Of a stretch of DNA of 64,000 nucleotides, positions 54,207 to 63,532 are shown one piece after another. Position 1 is the first letter of the stretch. Each line of letters starts with the position of its first letter. Origin of the DNA: Clostridium sp. AM33-3 (GTDB lineage: Bacteria; Bacillota; Clostridia; Lachnospirales; Lachnospiraceae). Location: NCBI RefSeq assembly GCF_003480315.1, contig NZ_QUIV01000005.1, positions 38,643-102,642 on the forward strand, written 5' to 3'. The position numbers and the translations under genes were made by a program. The notes beneath the pieces were generated by a model. The model saw only the letters and a program-made list of their open reading frames with translations, had not been told where the DNA came from and did not search any database.

Positions 54207-55406
54207 TTAAGCCTCAACCAGTCTCTTGGTCTCTCTTGCGATTGCAAGCTCCTCGTTAGTCGGGATCAGCATTACTTTGACTTTGGAATCTGCTGCGGAA
54301 ATAACAGCGTTCTTTCCTCTTACATCGTTAGCCTGGTCATCAATCTTCACTCCAAGGTAGCCTAAGTACTCACAGATAGCCTTTCTGCCTGCCTTATCGT
54401 TCTCGCCAACACCTGCGGTAAATGCGATCGCATCTACGCCGTTCATAGCTGCGGTGTAAGCGCCGATATATTTTGCCACACGGTAAACGAATGCATCAAG
54501 AGCTACCTCTGCCAAGTGGTTGCCCTCTGCCTTAGCTGCCTCGATATCACGGAAGTCGCTGGAAATGCCGCCGCTCATGCCGAGTACGCCGGATTTCTTG
54601 TTGAGGATGTTTAATACCTCGTTGACGTCCTTCCCCTCTTTGTTGCAGATGAACTGAACAACAGCCGGATCGATATCACCACTTCTGGTACCCATGATCA
54701 AACCCTCAAGAGGAGTCAGGCCCATGCTGGTATCTACGCACTTGCCGCCGATGGAAGCAGATACGCTTGCGCCGTTGCCTAAGTGGCAGACGATAACCTT
54801 TGCGTTCTTCGGATCGAGTCCGCCGAACTTGATAGCCTCGCCGGATACGAACATATGGCTGGTGCCGTGGAAGCCGTAACGACGGATGCTGTATTTCTCA
54901 TAATACTCGTGCGGGATTGCGTACAGATAAGCCTTCTCCGGCATAGCCATACCGAAACCGGTATCCCATACTGCTACGTTTGGCTTGCCCGGCATAGCTG
55001 CCTCAGCTGCCTCGATACCCATTAAGTTAGCCGGGTTATGCAGCGGTCCAAGATCGAAGCACTCGCGGATTACTTTCTTAACGTCATCGTTTACAACGAT
55101 GGACTCGCTGTACTTGGTACCAGCGTGCAGAACGCGGTGACCGATTGCTGCGATCTCATCGGTGCTCTTGATCACGCCGTGCTCAGCATCCTGAAGAGCA
55201 TCCATAACCATCTCGATTGCTACGGTGTGGGTCGGCATGTCTTTCTCTACGACATATTTGTCCTTGCCAGCCGGCTGATGGGTCAGTTTGGAACCCTCGA
55301 TACCAATTCTCTCGCACAGACCCTTTGCGATTACGCTCTCATCGGTCATGTCGATCAGCTGATATTTTAAGGAAGAGCTTCCGCAGTTGATAACTAAAAT
55401 CTTCAT
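54207..55406 (-). CDS. ackA: Acetate kinase
   Basis: 399 residues. Makes ATP and acetate from acetyl phosphate in fermentation. N-terminal VINCGSSSLKYQLID, HRVLHAGTKYSES and GFHGTSHMFV are the family phosphate-binding and substrate motifs; GTRSGDIDP is intact. Follows pta by 33 bases; together they form the acetyl-CoA to acetate route. Confidence 0.98.
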   Translation of the reverse strand: MKILVINCGSSSLKYQLIDMTDESVIAKGLCERIGIEGSKLTHQPAGKDKYVVEKDMPTHTVAIEMVMDALQDAEHGVIKSTDEIAAIGHRVLHAGTKYSESIVVNDDVKKVIRECFDLGPLHNPANLMGIEAAEAAMPGKPNVAVWDTGFGMAMPEKAYLYAIPHEYYEKYSIRRYGFHGTSHMFVSGEAIKFGGLDPKNAKVIVCHLGNGASVSASIGGKCVDTSMGLTPLEGLIMGTRSGDIDPAVVQFICNKEGKDVNEVLNILNKKSGVLGMSGGISSDFRDIEAAKAEGNHLAEVALDAFVYRVAKYIGAYTAAMNGVDAIAFTAGVGENDKAGRKAICEYLGYLGVKIDDQANDVRGKNAVISAADSKVKVMLIPTNEELAIARETKRLVEA

Positions 55407-55439
55407 AATGTGATATTCTCCTATAATAACTTAACTAAA

Positions 55440-56435
55440 TTACTGATTCTGGCACTGTACAGCAGTGATCGCAACAACACCTACGATATCCTCAGCAGAG
55501 CAGCCTCTGGACAGATCGTTAACCGGCTTTGCGATACCCTGGCACATCGGGCCATAAGCCTCTGCCTTGCCAAGTCTCTGAACCAGCTTGTAGCCGATGT
55601 TTCCTGCATCCAGATCCGGGAATACCAGAACGTTTGCATGACCTGCAACCTTGCTGTCCGGAGCCTTGGAAGCGCCAACTTCCGGAACGATCGCTGCGTC
55701 AAGCTGAAGCTCACCGTCCAGTGCAAGCTCCGGAGCCATCTCCTTAGCCAGCTTGGTAGCCTCAACGACTTTGTCAACATCTGCATGCTTTGCGGAGCCC
55801 TTGGAAGAATGGGACAGCATAGCAACCTTCGGCTCCTCGCCGGTCAGCATCTTGAAGCTCTCTGCAGAAGATACTGCGATTGCAGCCAACTCTTCTGGAT
55901 TCGGATTCTGGTTCAGGCCGCAGTCTGCGAATACGAAGGTACCGTTGCTGCCAAGATCGCAGTCCGGAACTTCCATTAAGAAGAATGCGGATACCAGCTT
56001 GGTGCCCGGTTTGGTCTTGATCACCTGCAGGCACGGACGAAGAGTGTTTGCGGTGGAATGGCAAGCGCCGGAAACCATACCGTCAGCATCGCCGTTCTTG
56101 ATCATAAGGCAGCCATAGTAAGCGTAGTCGCTTAAGATGGTCTCTTTTGCTTTCTCAGGAGTCATGCCTTTGGACTTTCTCAGCTCAACGAACAGGTCGA
56201 TATACTCCTGTGTTTTCTCGTAAGTCTGCGGATTGATGATCGTAGCACCGGATACATCCAGTCCCTCACTGTGAGCGCCGATATCTTCCGGAGTACCGAT
56301 GATAACAAGATTTGCAAGGTCCTCTTTCAGAATTTTCTCTGCAGCGACCCAGGTTCTGCGGTCCATGGACTCAGGCAGTACGATTGTTTTTTTATCTGCC
56401 TTTGCTTTGGCTTTGATTACATCAATAAATCCCAT
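55440..56435 (-). CDS. pta: Phosphate acetyltransferase
   Basis: 331-residue short-form Pta that interconverts acetyl-CoA and acetyl phosphate. MGFIDVIKAKAKADKKTIVLPES start; motifs SGACHSTANTLRPCLQ and GHANVLVFPDLDAGNIGYK. ATG 56435 with AAAGGGG upstream; the frame to 56606 is non-coding extension crossing the promoter. No regulatory N-terminal domain as in the E. coli enzyme. Confidence 0.97.
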   Translation of the reverse strand: MGFIDVIKAKAKADKKTIVLPESMDRRTWVAAEKILKEDLANLVIIGTPEDIGAHSEGLDVSGATIINPQTYEKTQEYIDLFVELRKSKGMTPEKAKETILSDYAYYGCLMIKNGDADGMVSGACHSTANTLRPCLQVIKTKPGTKLVSAFFLMEVPDCDLGSNGTFVFADCGLNQNPNPEELAAIAVSSAESFKMLTGEEPKVAMLSHSSKGSAKHADVDKVVEATKLAKEMAPELALDGELQLDAAIVPEVGASKAPDSKVAGHANVLVFPDLDAGNIGYKLVQRLGKAEAYGPMCQGIAKPVNDLSRGCSAEDIVGVVAITAVQCQNQ

Positions 56436-56472
56436 AATAATACCCCTTTCATGATTTAATGCATATAGCCTT

Positions 56473-56502
56473 ATTATATACAGACTAAAAAGCAAAAGAC
56501 AA
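56473..56502 (-). promoter_or_regulatory. Promoter of pta-ackA
   Basis: Minus-strand -35 TTGTCT (56502-56497), 18-base spacer, -10 TATAAT (56478-56473), just downstream of the dhaL terminator. Confidence 0.7.
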
Positions 56503-56555
56503 GCTGTATTTTGTATTTTTTTGCACTTTTTGTAAAACAAGCATTCCCCGTAACG

Positions 56556-56609
56556 CAAAAGAGGTGTGGATCCGGAAATCGCAAACAGCGCATTTCCTGA
56601 CCACACCTC
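56556..56609 (-). terminator. Terminator of the second Liv/dhaKL operon
   Basis: GAGGTGTGG...CCACACCTC (perfect nine-base arms) with an inner GGAAAT/ATTTCC pairing, followed on the minus strand by TTTTG, 17 bases after dhaL. Confidence 0.85.
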
Positions 56610-56626
56610 AGTTATCCCTGCGTCTC

Positions 56627-57232
56627 TTATTCGAGAGCTTCAAAGATCAGCTTTCCTACCACAGAACCGCCATCCAGAATGCCGATGGACTGTTCTGCAT
56701 AGTAAGCAGCCCGTCCGTGTACAGACTTCATCTTCTTCGTGTTCTCAGAGCCCTGAGCAGCTATTTCGGCTGCTGCCTTGAGCGCTTCCCCGAAGCTTTC
56801 GCTCTCATGCTCTTTTAAGCATACGGCTGCCGGATAGATCGCATCCAGAATTGTCTTCTCTCCGGGCTTTGATCCGGCCTTTTCCATGATCTTCTCGACG
56901 CCGCTCATCACTGCCTCAGCAAACTCCGGAAGCGTTGCTTCGGTTTTCCCCTTCAGGGATTTTGCCATTCCCATGAATGCAAAGCTGATGATGGTACCCA
57001 GGCTGGACGGTGCTGCCTCATTGAATACCTTTCCGGTCTGCATCATGAGTTTTCCAAGGTCTGTCTCCTCTGCTTCTGCCGCAAAGGCTGCCGCTGCCGC
57101 AAAGCCCTCACTCATGGAAACTCCCAGATCTCCGTCTCCGTTCTGCTGATCCAGTTTGATCAGGTATTCCTTATTTTCGGTCATGACTGCGCTGATCTTG
57201 CTCAGTCCGTCAATTACAGACTGTTTGTTCAT
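56627..57232 (-). CDS. dhaL: DhaL-like dihydroxyacetone kinase subunit (divergent)
   Basis: 201-residue all-helical DAK2/DhaL domain, the nucleotide-binding half of dihydroxyacetone-type kinases. The three Mg-ADP aspartates are present (D28, D33, D35 in LDQQNGDGDLG), but the usual DGDHG His is Leu36 and the usual GGASGPLYG loop is changed to EAAPSSLGTI; PGEKTILDA and HGRAAYYAEQSIGILDGGS are kept. No DhaM phosphotransfer partner is nearby. The changes suggest altered nucleotide handling or substrate range (inference). Last gene of the operon. Confidence 0.85.
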   Translation of the reverse strand: MNKQSVIDGLSKISAVMTENKEYLIKLDQQNGDGDLGVSMSEGFAAAAAFAAEAEETDLGKLMMQTGKVFNEAAPSSLGTIISFAFMGMAKSLKGKTEATLPEFAEAVMSGVEKIMEKAGSKPGEKTILDAIYPAAVCLKEHESESFGEALKAAAEIAAQGSENTKKMKSVHGRAAYYAEQSIGILDGGSVVGKLIFEALE

Positions 57233-57245
57233 ATCGCAATTCCTC

Positions 57246-58253
57246 CTATTTGTTGTAATTGGTATAAAACGGTGTCTTAGCCGGAGCTGCCAGCAGCGCT
57301 TTCAGTTCCTCATCCAGCTTGAAGATCGTCAGGGAAAGTCCTGCCATCTCCATGGAGGTAGCAAACTCGCCAACATGCGGCATAAATACCTTTACGCCCT
57401 TGTCTTCCAGCAGTTTGTGTACGCGTCCGTAAACGATCAGCTGCTCCTCCAGCGGAGTTGCGCCGAGACCGTTGACCATGACAGAAACCTCATCACCGGA
57501 GACAAGCGGCATATCTGCAGTGATACGCTCCACTAAAATGTCAGCCACTTCGTCTGCAGTCATCATCTTGCGCACTTCAATTCCTTTTTCTCCATGGATT
57601 CCCATGCCAATCTCAATCTCATCATCGGCGATGGAGAAGGTCGGCTCACCTACCTGCGGAACAATGCAGGGAGTCAGCGCAACACCCATGGTACGGATAT
57701 GATCCAGCGCCTTCTGCGCAACGCCTGCAACCTCATCCAGATTCTTCATCTGAGCCGCAGCTGCTCCGGCAACCTTGAATGCATAAACCATACCTGCCAC
57801 GCCGCGGCGCTTCTCTTTGTTTTCCTTCGGACTGCTGGCAACATCATCTTTGACACGGACGGTTCTGGTCTCCACATCGTCCATCTCCACCATCTCACAG
57901 GCCATGTCAAAGTTCATATTGTCACCGCCGTAGTTGCCATACAGGCACAGCACGCCGTTTCCACGGTCACAGGCCTTGATCATATCTGCCATCTTGCTTG
58001 CAGACGGGGAGGCAAACACATTGCCGATCGCGCAGCCATCCAGCATTCCGTCACCCACATAGCCCAGGAACACAGGAAGATGTCCGCTTCCGCCCGCTGT
58101 AACGATTCCAACTTTTCCATCCGCTACCGGATAATTGGTAACCAAGATCCTCTCATCACCATCTAACAGCTTTACCTTGTCACCGTAAGCTGCAATGATG
58201 CCTGTCATCGTATCCTTTACAAAATTTTCCGGATTGTTGATTAATTTTTTCAT
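57246..58253 (-). CDS. dhaK: DhaK-like dihydroxyacetone kinase subunit
   Basis: 335-residue DAK1 protein that binds its ketose substrate covalently through a histidine. Equivalents of the catalytic residues are present: His58 in GGSGHLP, Asp111 in NYGGDNMNF, and the hemiaminal His220 in GMGIHGEKG. ATG 58253 has GGAGG upstream; an earlier in-frame ATG (58268) contains that site. The context (Liv-type importer and ATC-hydrolase-like genes) is not a glycerol/DHA regulon, so the true substrate may be another short ketose or C3/C4 compound. Confidence 0.9.
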   Translation of the reverse strand: MKKLINNPENFVKDTMTGIIAAYGDKVKLLDGDERILVTNYPVADGKVGIVTAGGSGHLPVFLGYVGDGMLDGCAIGNVFASPSASKMADMIKACDRGNGVLCLYGNYGGDNMNFDMACEMVEMDDVETRTVRVKDDVASSPKENKEKRRGVAGMVYAFKVAGAAAAQMKNLDEVAGVAQKALDHIRTMGVALTPCIVPQVGEPTFSIADDEIEIGMGIHGEKGIEVRKMMTADEVADILVERITADMPLVSGDEVSVMVNGLGATPLEEQLIVYGRVHKLLEDKGVKVFMPHVGEFATSMEMAGLSLTIFKLDEELKALLAAPAKTPFYTNYNK

Positions 58254-58275
58254 GGCATTTTCCTCCATTATTTAT

Positions 58276-58986
58276 TTATGCACCAAGATAAGCCGCTTTT
58301 ACTCTCGGATCGGTCAAAAGATCCTTACCCTTGCCTTCCATAATGATCTTTCCTGTTTCCAGCACATAACCGCGGTCTGCGATGGAAAGCGCCATGGACG
58401 CATTCTGCTCGATCAGCAGGATGGTTTTTCCCATGTCACGGATCTGTAAGATCAGGTCAAAGATTCCTTCTACAATGATCGGAGCAAGTCCCAGGGACGG
58501 CTCATCCAGCATCACAATATCCGGATCCATCATCAGTCCTCTGGAAATTGCAAGCATCTGCTGCTCGCCACCGGAAAGGCTTCCGCCGGCCTGGGTCAGA
58601 CGCTCTTTTAATCTCGGAAAAAGCTTGTACTGCTCTTCCAGAAGCTCCTGGATCCGGTTCTTTGACAGTTTCGGATTTCCGAGAGATCCCGCAATCAGGT
58701 TCTCATAAACCGACAGCGCCGGAAAAATCTTTCTTCCCTCCGGCACATGGCACATACCCATCTTAACGATTTTGTCCGGTGCCATCCTGCTGATGTCGGT
58801 GCCTTTAAACTGAACGCTTCCGCCAGCTTTATGGACCAGCCCGGAGATCGCATGCAGGGATGTTGTTTTTCCTGCGCCATTAGAACCGATCAGGGTGATG
58901 ATCTCGCCCTGGTCTACGTGGAAGCTGATTTCGGACAGTGCTGTGATATATCCGTAATTCACGGAAAGATTTTCCACCTTAAGCAT
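58276..58986 (-). CDS. Liv-type ABC transporter ATP-binding protein, second system (LivF-like)
   Basis: 236 residues. Walker A IGSNGAGKTTS, signature LSGGEQQMLAISRGL, Walker B IVMLDEPSLGLAP. Overlaps the upstream LivG-like gene by eight bases. Paralogue of the ATPase at 24099-24809 but in a different operon, directly upstream of dhaK. Confidence 0.93.
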   Translation of the reverse strand: MLKVENLSVNYGYITALSEISFHVDQGEIITLIGSNGAGKTTSLHAISGLVHKAGGSVQFKGTDISRMAPDKIVKMGMCHVPEGRKIFPALSVYENLIAGSLGNPKLSKNRIQELLEEQYKLFPRLKERLTQAGGSLSGGEQQMLAISRGLMMDPDIVMLDEPSLGLAPIIVEGIFDLILQIRDMGKTILLIEQNASMALSIADRGYVLETGKIIMEGKGKDLLTDPRVKAAYLGA

Positions 58987-59803
58987 GTACTTTCACCGCC
59001 TCTCCTGCAACAATTCCCTTACCAAAGTATGCTTCCTGTACTTCCTTGCTGGCCTTGATCTCGTCCGGAGTTCCCTCGCAGATCTTCTGACCGAAATTAA
59101 GTACCAGGATCCGGTTACAGGAATTCATAACAAACTTCATATCATGCTCAATTACCGCAATGGTATATCCGCCCTCATTCAGCATTATGATGAATTCCAT
59201 CAGCTCCTGAGTCTCCATCGGGTTCATGCCCGCTGCAGGCTCATCCAGAAGCAGAATATACGGCTCGAGGGCCAGTGCTCTGGCGATCTCCACCTTACGC
59301 TGCATTCCATAAGCAAGGTTACCGGCCATGGTATCGCGGTACTGATACAGACCGATGGCCTTTAAGATTTCTTCACTCTTATAGATCGCGTATTCCTCAT
59401 CCTGCCTGTAAGTCCTGGTATGCGCAATGGCATCAAAGATATTGCTTTTGGTGCGGATATGGCATCCGATCTTTACATTATCAAGAACACTCATGAACTT
59501 GAACAGCTGCAGGTTCTGAAACGTACGCGCCATTCGTTTTCTTGCTACCTTCTCTGCTGAAAATCCGGTTACATCCTCCCCAAGCAAATACACATTGCCC
59601 TTGGTCGGAGTATACATGCCGGTACACATGTTAAAGAACGTGGTCTTTCCTGCTCCGTTCGGACCGATGATCCCGAAGATATCTCCCGGCATGACCTTCA
59701 TATCTACGTTGTCGACTGCTTTCAGACCGCCAAAGTATTTGCACAGCCCCTTTGATTCCAGAACCGGCACATTCTTATCCAGTTGATCAAATTTGGTTAT
59801 CAT
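58979..59803 (-). CDS. Liv-type ABC transporter ATP-binding protein, second system (LivG-like)
   Basis: 274 residues, with a short N-terminal extension (MITKFDQLDKNVPVLESKG). Walker A IGPNGAGKTTFFN, LivG insert RMARTFQNLQLFKFMSVLDNVKIG, Walker B ILLLDEPAAGMNP. The start overlaps the permease stop as ATGA. Confidence 0.93.
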   Translation of the reverse strand: MITKFDQLDKNVPVLESKGLCKYFGGLKAVDNVDMKVMPGDIFGIIGPNGAGKTTFFNMCTGMYTPTKGNVYLLGEDVTGFSAEKVARKRMARTFQNLQLFKFMSVLDNVKIGCHIRTKSNIFDAIAHTRTYRQDEEYAIYKSEEILKAIGLYQYRDTMAGNLAYGMQRKVEIARALALEPYILLLDEPAAGMNPMETQELMEFIIMLNEGGYTIAVIEHDMKFVMNSCNRILVLNFGQKICEGTPDEIKASKEVQEAYFGKGIVAGEAVKVHA

Positions 59804-60810
59804 GCTTTCTTCACCTCCGCAGCCTTGTCTTTCTTCTCTGCTTCTTTTTTCCGGATCTTACCGCCTGCCAGAATGGAATCAGTAGCGCCTAAGAGTCCCT
59901 GCGGACGAACCCACATCATCAAAATGATGATGATCGCATAGATCACGTAACGCCAGTTTTCCAGGAAACGAAGGGTCTCCGTCAGAATCGTAACAATGGC
60001 AGAGCCCACGATCGGTCCAAGAAGGGTTCCCTGACCGCCGATGACCACCATAGCCAGAACGTTGAAACCGGTATCCGTTGTAAACTGGGAAGCCTCAATG
60101 TAGTTTACGAAAGGTGCGTAAGCTGCACCGATGATGCCTGCCCAGAACGCGCCGTACATAAAGTTTAAGCACTTGCAGAAGCTTGTCTCAACTCCCAGGG
60201 ATTTTGCTGCCACCTGGTCTTCACGGATTGCCATCCATGCTCTTCCGACTCTGGATTTGAGTACGCGGGATGTCACAAAGAGGAATGCGATTCCAATGAT
60301 CAGAAACAGGAAATAGTAATGCTTCGGACGGAAGATTTCCATACCGAAGACACTCGGATACGGAATCTGCTTGATGCCTAACGCACCGCCTGTAACCGGA
60401 GTCCAGGTCTGCGCGATGATACGGATGATTTCCGAAGCACCCAGTGTAACGATAGACAGATAAACACCTGAAAGCTTTAAAGTCGGAAGACTCACAAGAA
60501 GTCCAACCAATGCCGCAAGCACGCCTGCAACCGGAAGGATCAGCCAGAAATTCAAGCCCAGTGTTTTGGTGCAGGCTGCGCAGGTGTAAGCCCCGATACA
60601 GAAGAAGCCGGCCTGGCCAAGGCAGGTCTGGCCGCTGTAGCCATTGATGACATTTAAGGAGCCTGCCAGCGTCGCGTACATCATGATGGTACAGATATAG
60701 CGCAGGATCAGCGCCTGCTTGATCACAAACGGAAGGATCAGGGAGATGATAAACAGCCCGATAAGTACCGGGAGTTTATGTTTGTTATAAAATTCCATGA
60801 CACGTGCCAT
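59800..60810 (-). CDS. Liv-type ABC transporter permease, second system (LivM-like)
   Basis: 336-residue permease with LivM landmarks TCLGQAGFFCIGAYTCA and GVYLSIVTLGASEI and a Lys/Glu-rich cytoplasmic C-terminus. Its start shares one base with the stop of the upstream permease (TAATG). Substrate unknown; Liv-type importers also carry amides, urea, and aromatic or branched organic acids. Confidence 0.93.
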   Translation of the reverse strand: MARVMEFYNKHKLPVLIGLFIISLILPFVIKQALILRYICTIMMYATLAGSLNVINGYSGQTCLGQAGFFCIGAYTCAACTKTLGLNFWLILPVAGVLAALVGLLVSLPTLKLSGVYLSIVTLGASEIIRIIAQTWTPVTGGALGIKQIPYPSVFGMEIFRPKHYYFLFLIIGIAFLFVTSRVLKSRVGRAWMAIREDQVAAKSLGVETSFCKCLNFMYGAFWAGIIGAAYAPFVNYIEASQFTTDTGFNVLAMVVIGGQGTLLGPIVGSAIVTILTETLRFLENWRYVIYAIIIILMMWVRPQGLLGATDSILAGGKIRKKEAEKKDKAAEVKKA

Positions 60811-61697
60811 TATACTCTCACTCCCTTCTTGCTGACAAATCCCTGCGGACGGATCAGCAGGACAATGATCAGGAAACCGAACGCGAATACATCACGGAAG
60901 GTTGCCATGGTAAGCGCGATTCCCAGGTTCTCGATAATACCGATGCACAGACCGCCCAGAGCAGAGAAGCGGATATCCACCAGTCCGCCAAGAACGCTGG
61001 CCGAGAATGCCTTCATACTGTATGCGCCGCCCATGGTAGCGGATACAGAATAATAATAGATGCAAAGCAGGATTCCTGCGATACCGCCAAAGCCGGAACC
61101 GATACAGTTACCGATCATTGCGGTACGTTTCACATTAATGCCCACCAGATATGCCGCATCCTTATTCTGGCTGACTGCACGGAGCGCGATGCCCCATTTT
61201 GTTTTATTGAAAAACAAAGTCAGGCCGCCTGCCAGTACAATGACCAGAAGAATGACAATGATCTGCAGCAGTTTTATATCCAGATTAATGCTTCCCAAAG
61301 AAATGGTAAACGTCTTATTTTCAATGATATTAAGTACAGGTTTTGTTTCCGGTCCAAACACGATCTGGGCCAGGTTTTTGATCAGCATACTGATACCGAT
61401 CGTACATAACAGAGAAATGTGCCGGGGTGCATTGAAGAATTTCTCATAACAGAGTTTGTAGACCACAATGCCAATCACAAAGGATCCGGCAAAGGCCGCC
61501 ATAATTGCCAGCGGCAGGTTGTTTCCAACCAATAGAAAAATGTAATAAGCAGAAAACGCTCCGATCATCATGATCTCGCCGTAGGTGAAGGTTACCATAC
61601 CTACAACACCAACGATGACGGAATAACCGATTGCCATCAGTGCATAAATCGAGCCCTGGCAAAGGCCATTGATCAACTGATTTAAAAAGTATTCCAT
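60810..61697 (-). CDS. Liv-type ABC transporter permease, second system (LivH-like)
   Basis: 295-residue permease; LivH markers FTYGEIMMIGAFSAYY (position of the usual NFAHG) and VGINVKRTAMIGNCIGSG. The changed NFAHG motif (VTFTYGE) departs from the amino acid LivH consensus and may reflect a different ligand. Follows the binding-protein gene by 30 bases. Confidence 0.93.
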   Translation of the reverse strand: MEYFLNQLINGLCQGSIYALMAIGYSVIVGVVGMVTFTYGEIMMIGAFSAYYIFLLVGNNLPLAIMAAFAGSFVIGIVVYKLCYEKFFNAPRHISLLCTIGISMLIKNLAQIVFGPETKPVLNIIENKTFTISLGSINLDIKLLQIIVILLVIVLAGGLTLFFNKTKWGIALRAVSQNKDAAYLVGINVKRTAMIGNCIGSGFGGIAGILLCIYYYSVSATMGGAYSMKAFSASVLGGLVDIRFSALGGLCIGIIENLGIALTMATFRDVFAFGFLIIVLLIRPQGFVSKKGVRV

Positions 61698-61727
61698 ACA
61701 ATCCCTCCTAAGAGGAGGGGTCTGTTA

Positions 61728-62957
61728 TTACAGACCCTCCGCACCATAATCAAACCCTTCCAGTACGACCCACTTCGCGTCTTTTACGCCGCAGATCATG
61801 TACTGTCTCTGGATATCACCATCTTCCATGAAATTCAGTGCTCCGGTGATGCCTTCGTTCTGGCTGTTTGCAAGAGCCTCCTGGATCGCTTCACGGGTGA
61901 TCTCGCCGTCACCGATCTTCTCGATGGCATTCTTGATCAGATATACACAGTCATATGCGCATGCCGGGTGAATAGTCGGTTTGAATCCGGACTTTTCCTC
62001 GAAGGTTGATGACCATTTACTTAAAGTCTCATTGTTCTCATCAAAGAAGAACGGAGAGGTTACGATCAGATTGTCCGGGGTGGTCAGCTGATTGATAAGC
62101 TGTTCAGAAGTACCAGGTCCCAGTGCTACGTGCTGGATATCCCAGCCTGCCGCGTCAGCCTGATTAAAAATTGCCGCAACAGAATCACCCTGGTCCATAA
62201 CTACCAGACAATCCGGATCGATAGAACGCATCTTGGTGATCAGGGAGCTGAAATCCTTCTCGCCGGTTGCGTATTTCTCAACAGTTACATCCAGACCTTC
62301 TTTTTCAGCCTGTTTCATAAAGTTATCATAGCAGGAAAGTCCCCAGTCACTGTCCACACGGATGACTGCGATCTTCTTAGCGCTTAAATACTTGTTCAGA
62401 ACATATTTTGCAAGGAATGGTGCTTCCGCATCCTGACGTCCCATAATACTGAAGCAGTACTTACTCATGTTTGCGTAGTCCGGAGCAGATGCTGTCGGGC
62501 TCAGCTGTACGATGCCGTAGCGCTCTACGATCTCAGCGTTTGCCTTGCAGGCACCGGAAGTGAAATCGCCGAGAATTGCCAGAATGCTGTCATCCTCCGC
62601 GAAGTTGGTTGCCATGTTGGAAGAAACAACCGCATCACCCTGGGTATCCTTAACATCAATCTCAAGCGGATGACCATTTGCGCCGCCGTTTGCGTTGATC
62701 TCATCGATCGCCATCTGGAAACCGATCTGGAATCCTTTTCCATACTCTGCGTAGTTGCCGGTCAGAGGAGCAAGTCCACCAAGTTTGATCACGCTCTTAT
62801 CGGCACCGCCGCCCTGCTCTGCCTTGTCTGTTTTTGCTTCTGACGCTGCCGCACTTCCCCCGTTTGTCTTGGCACCGCCGGAACATCCTGTCATAACACT
62901 TGCTGCCATCATCACTGCGCATGCAGCTGCTGCAATTCGCTTAAATCCCTTATGCAT
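61728..62957 (-). CDS. Liv-type ABC transporter substrate-binding lipoprotein, second system
   Basis: 409-residue lipoprotein; signal peptide MHKGFKRIAAAACAVMMAAS with lipobox VMTGC, a Gly/Ala/Ser linker, and a type 1 binding fold (LGGLAPLTGNYAEYGKGF, then INANGGANGHPLEIDV). ATG 62957 has GAAGGAGG upstream. Clearly different in sequence from LivJ at 27807-29018, so ligand specificity probably differs. Confidence 0.93.
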   Translation of the reverse strand: MHKGFKRIAAAACAVMMAASVMTGCSGGAKTNGGSAAASEAKTDKAEQGGGADKSVIKLGGLAPLTGNYAEYGKGFQIGFQMAIDEINANGGANGHPLEIDVKDTQGDAVVSSNMATNFAEDDSILAILGDFTSGACKANAEIVERYGIVQLSPTASAPDYANMSKYCFSIMGRQDAEAPFLAKYVLNKYLSAKKIAVIRVDSDWGLSCYDNFMKQAEKEGLDVTVEKYATGEKDFSSLITKMRSIDPDCLVVMDQGDSVAAIFNQADAAGWDIQHVALGPGTSEQLINQLTTPDNLIVTSPFFFDENNETLSKWSSTFEEKSGFKPTIHPACAYDCVYLIKNAIEKIGDGEITREAIQEALANSQNEGITGALNFMEDGDIQRQYMICGVKDAKWVVLEGFDYGAEGL

Positions 62958-62999
62958 AATACATACCTCCTTCAAATTGTAGACTCCTTTTTGATGCTA

Positions 63000-63491
63000 T
63001 TATTTATGGAAGCAAAGCTTACAGGTTGCACAACCCTTCGCGATGGTATCCGTCAGATCCAGGGTAAGACCCATTTCCTCTGCGATGCCGCGGTCTCCGT
63101 CCATTGCAATGTCACACAACAGTGCGCAGGTCTCATCATCAAAGCCCTGTTTCTTCCATGCGTTCAGCAGCGCGCAGTAGTGGAAATCTACCGGTACTTC
63201 AGAATCGGTCACTTCGTGTACGTCCATCTCGAAGGTCTTCTGACCAAGCTCTCCGAGGAATACGCCTGCGAATTTTTTACCATCATTAGAGCCACCGCAT
63301 GCTTCCTTGAAGCCTTTGCCGTGGAAGTTGCCGCAGCGACGGATTGCTCTGCGGAATGCCGGTTCCGGATCAATTCCGTCTTTTCTTAATTCATCAAAGA
63401 TCAGGCCCATCCAGGTTGCACGATGCTCGATCGCTGCACGGTTGATATTTACCTCAACATCATTTGTAATTTTCGCTTCATTCTTAATCAA
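63000..63491 (-). CDS. ATC hydrolase family protein, tandem copy A
   Basis: 163-residue protein of the L-2-amino-thiazoline-4-carboxylic acid hydrolase (PF14196-like) family, recognised by RRCGNFHG (C53, H57), VDFHYCALLNAW (H104, C106), LCDIAMDGDRGIAEEMG and a C-terminal TIAKGCATCKLCF (C154, C157, C160). Named members convert ATC toward cysteine, but most family members are untested. The start is TTG 63491 with GGAG eight bases upstream; an ATG-AAT-TGA mini frame overlaps it. Encoded 42 bases before the Liv-type binding protein, probably the same transcript. Confidence 0.82.
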   Translation of the reverse strand: MIKNEAKITNDVEVNINRAAIEHRATWMGLIFDELRKDGIDPEPAFRRAIRRCGNFHGKGFKEACGGSNDGKKFAGVFLGELGQKTFEMDVHEVTDSEVPVDFHYCALLNAWKKQGFDDETCALLCDIAMDGDRGIAEEMGLTLDLTDTIAKGCATCKLCFHK

Positions 63492-63532
63492 TTCATTTTC
63501 TCCTCTTTGTATTTTTTGTGTATTTCTTCCTA

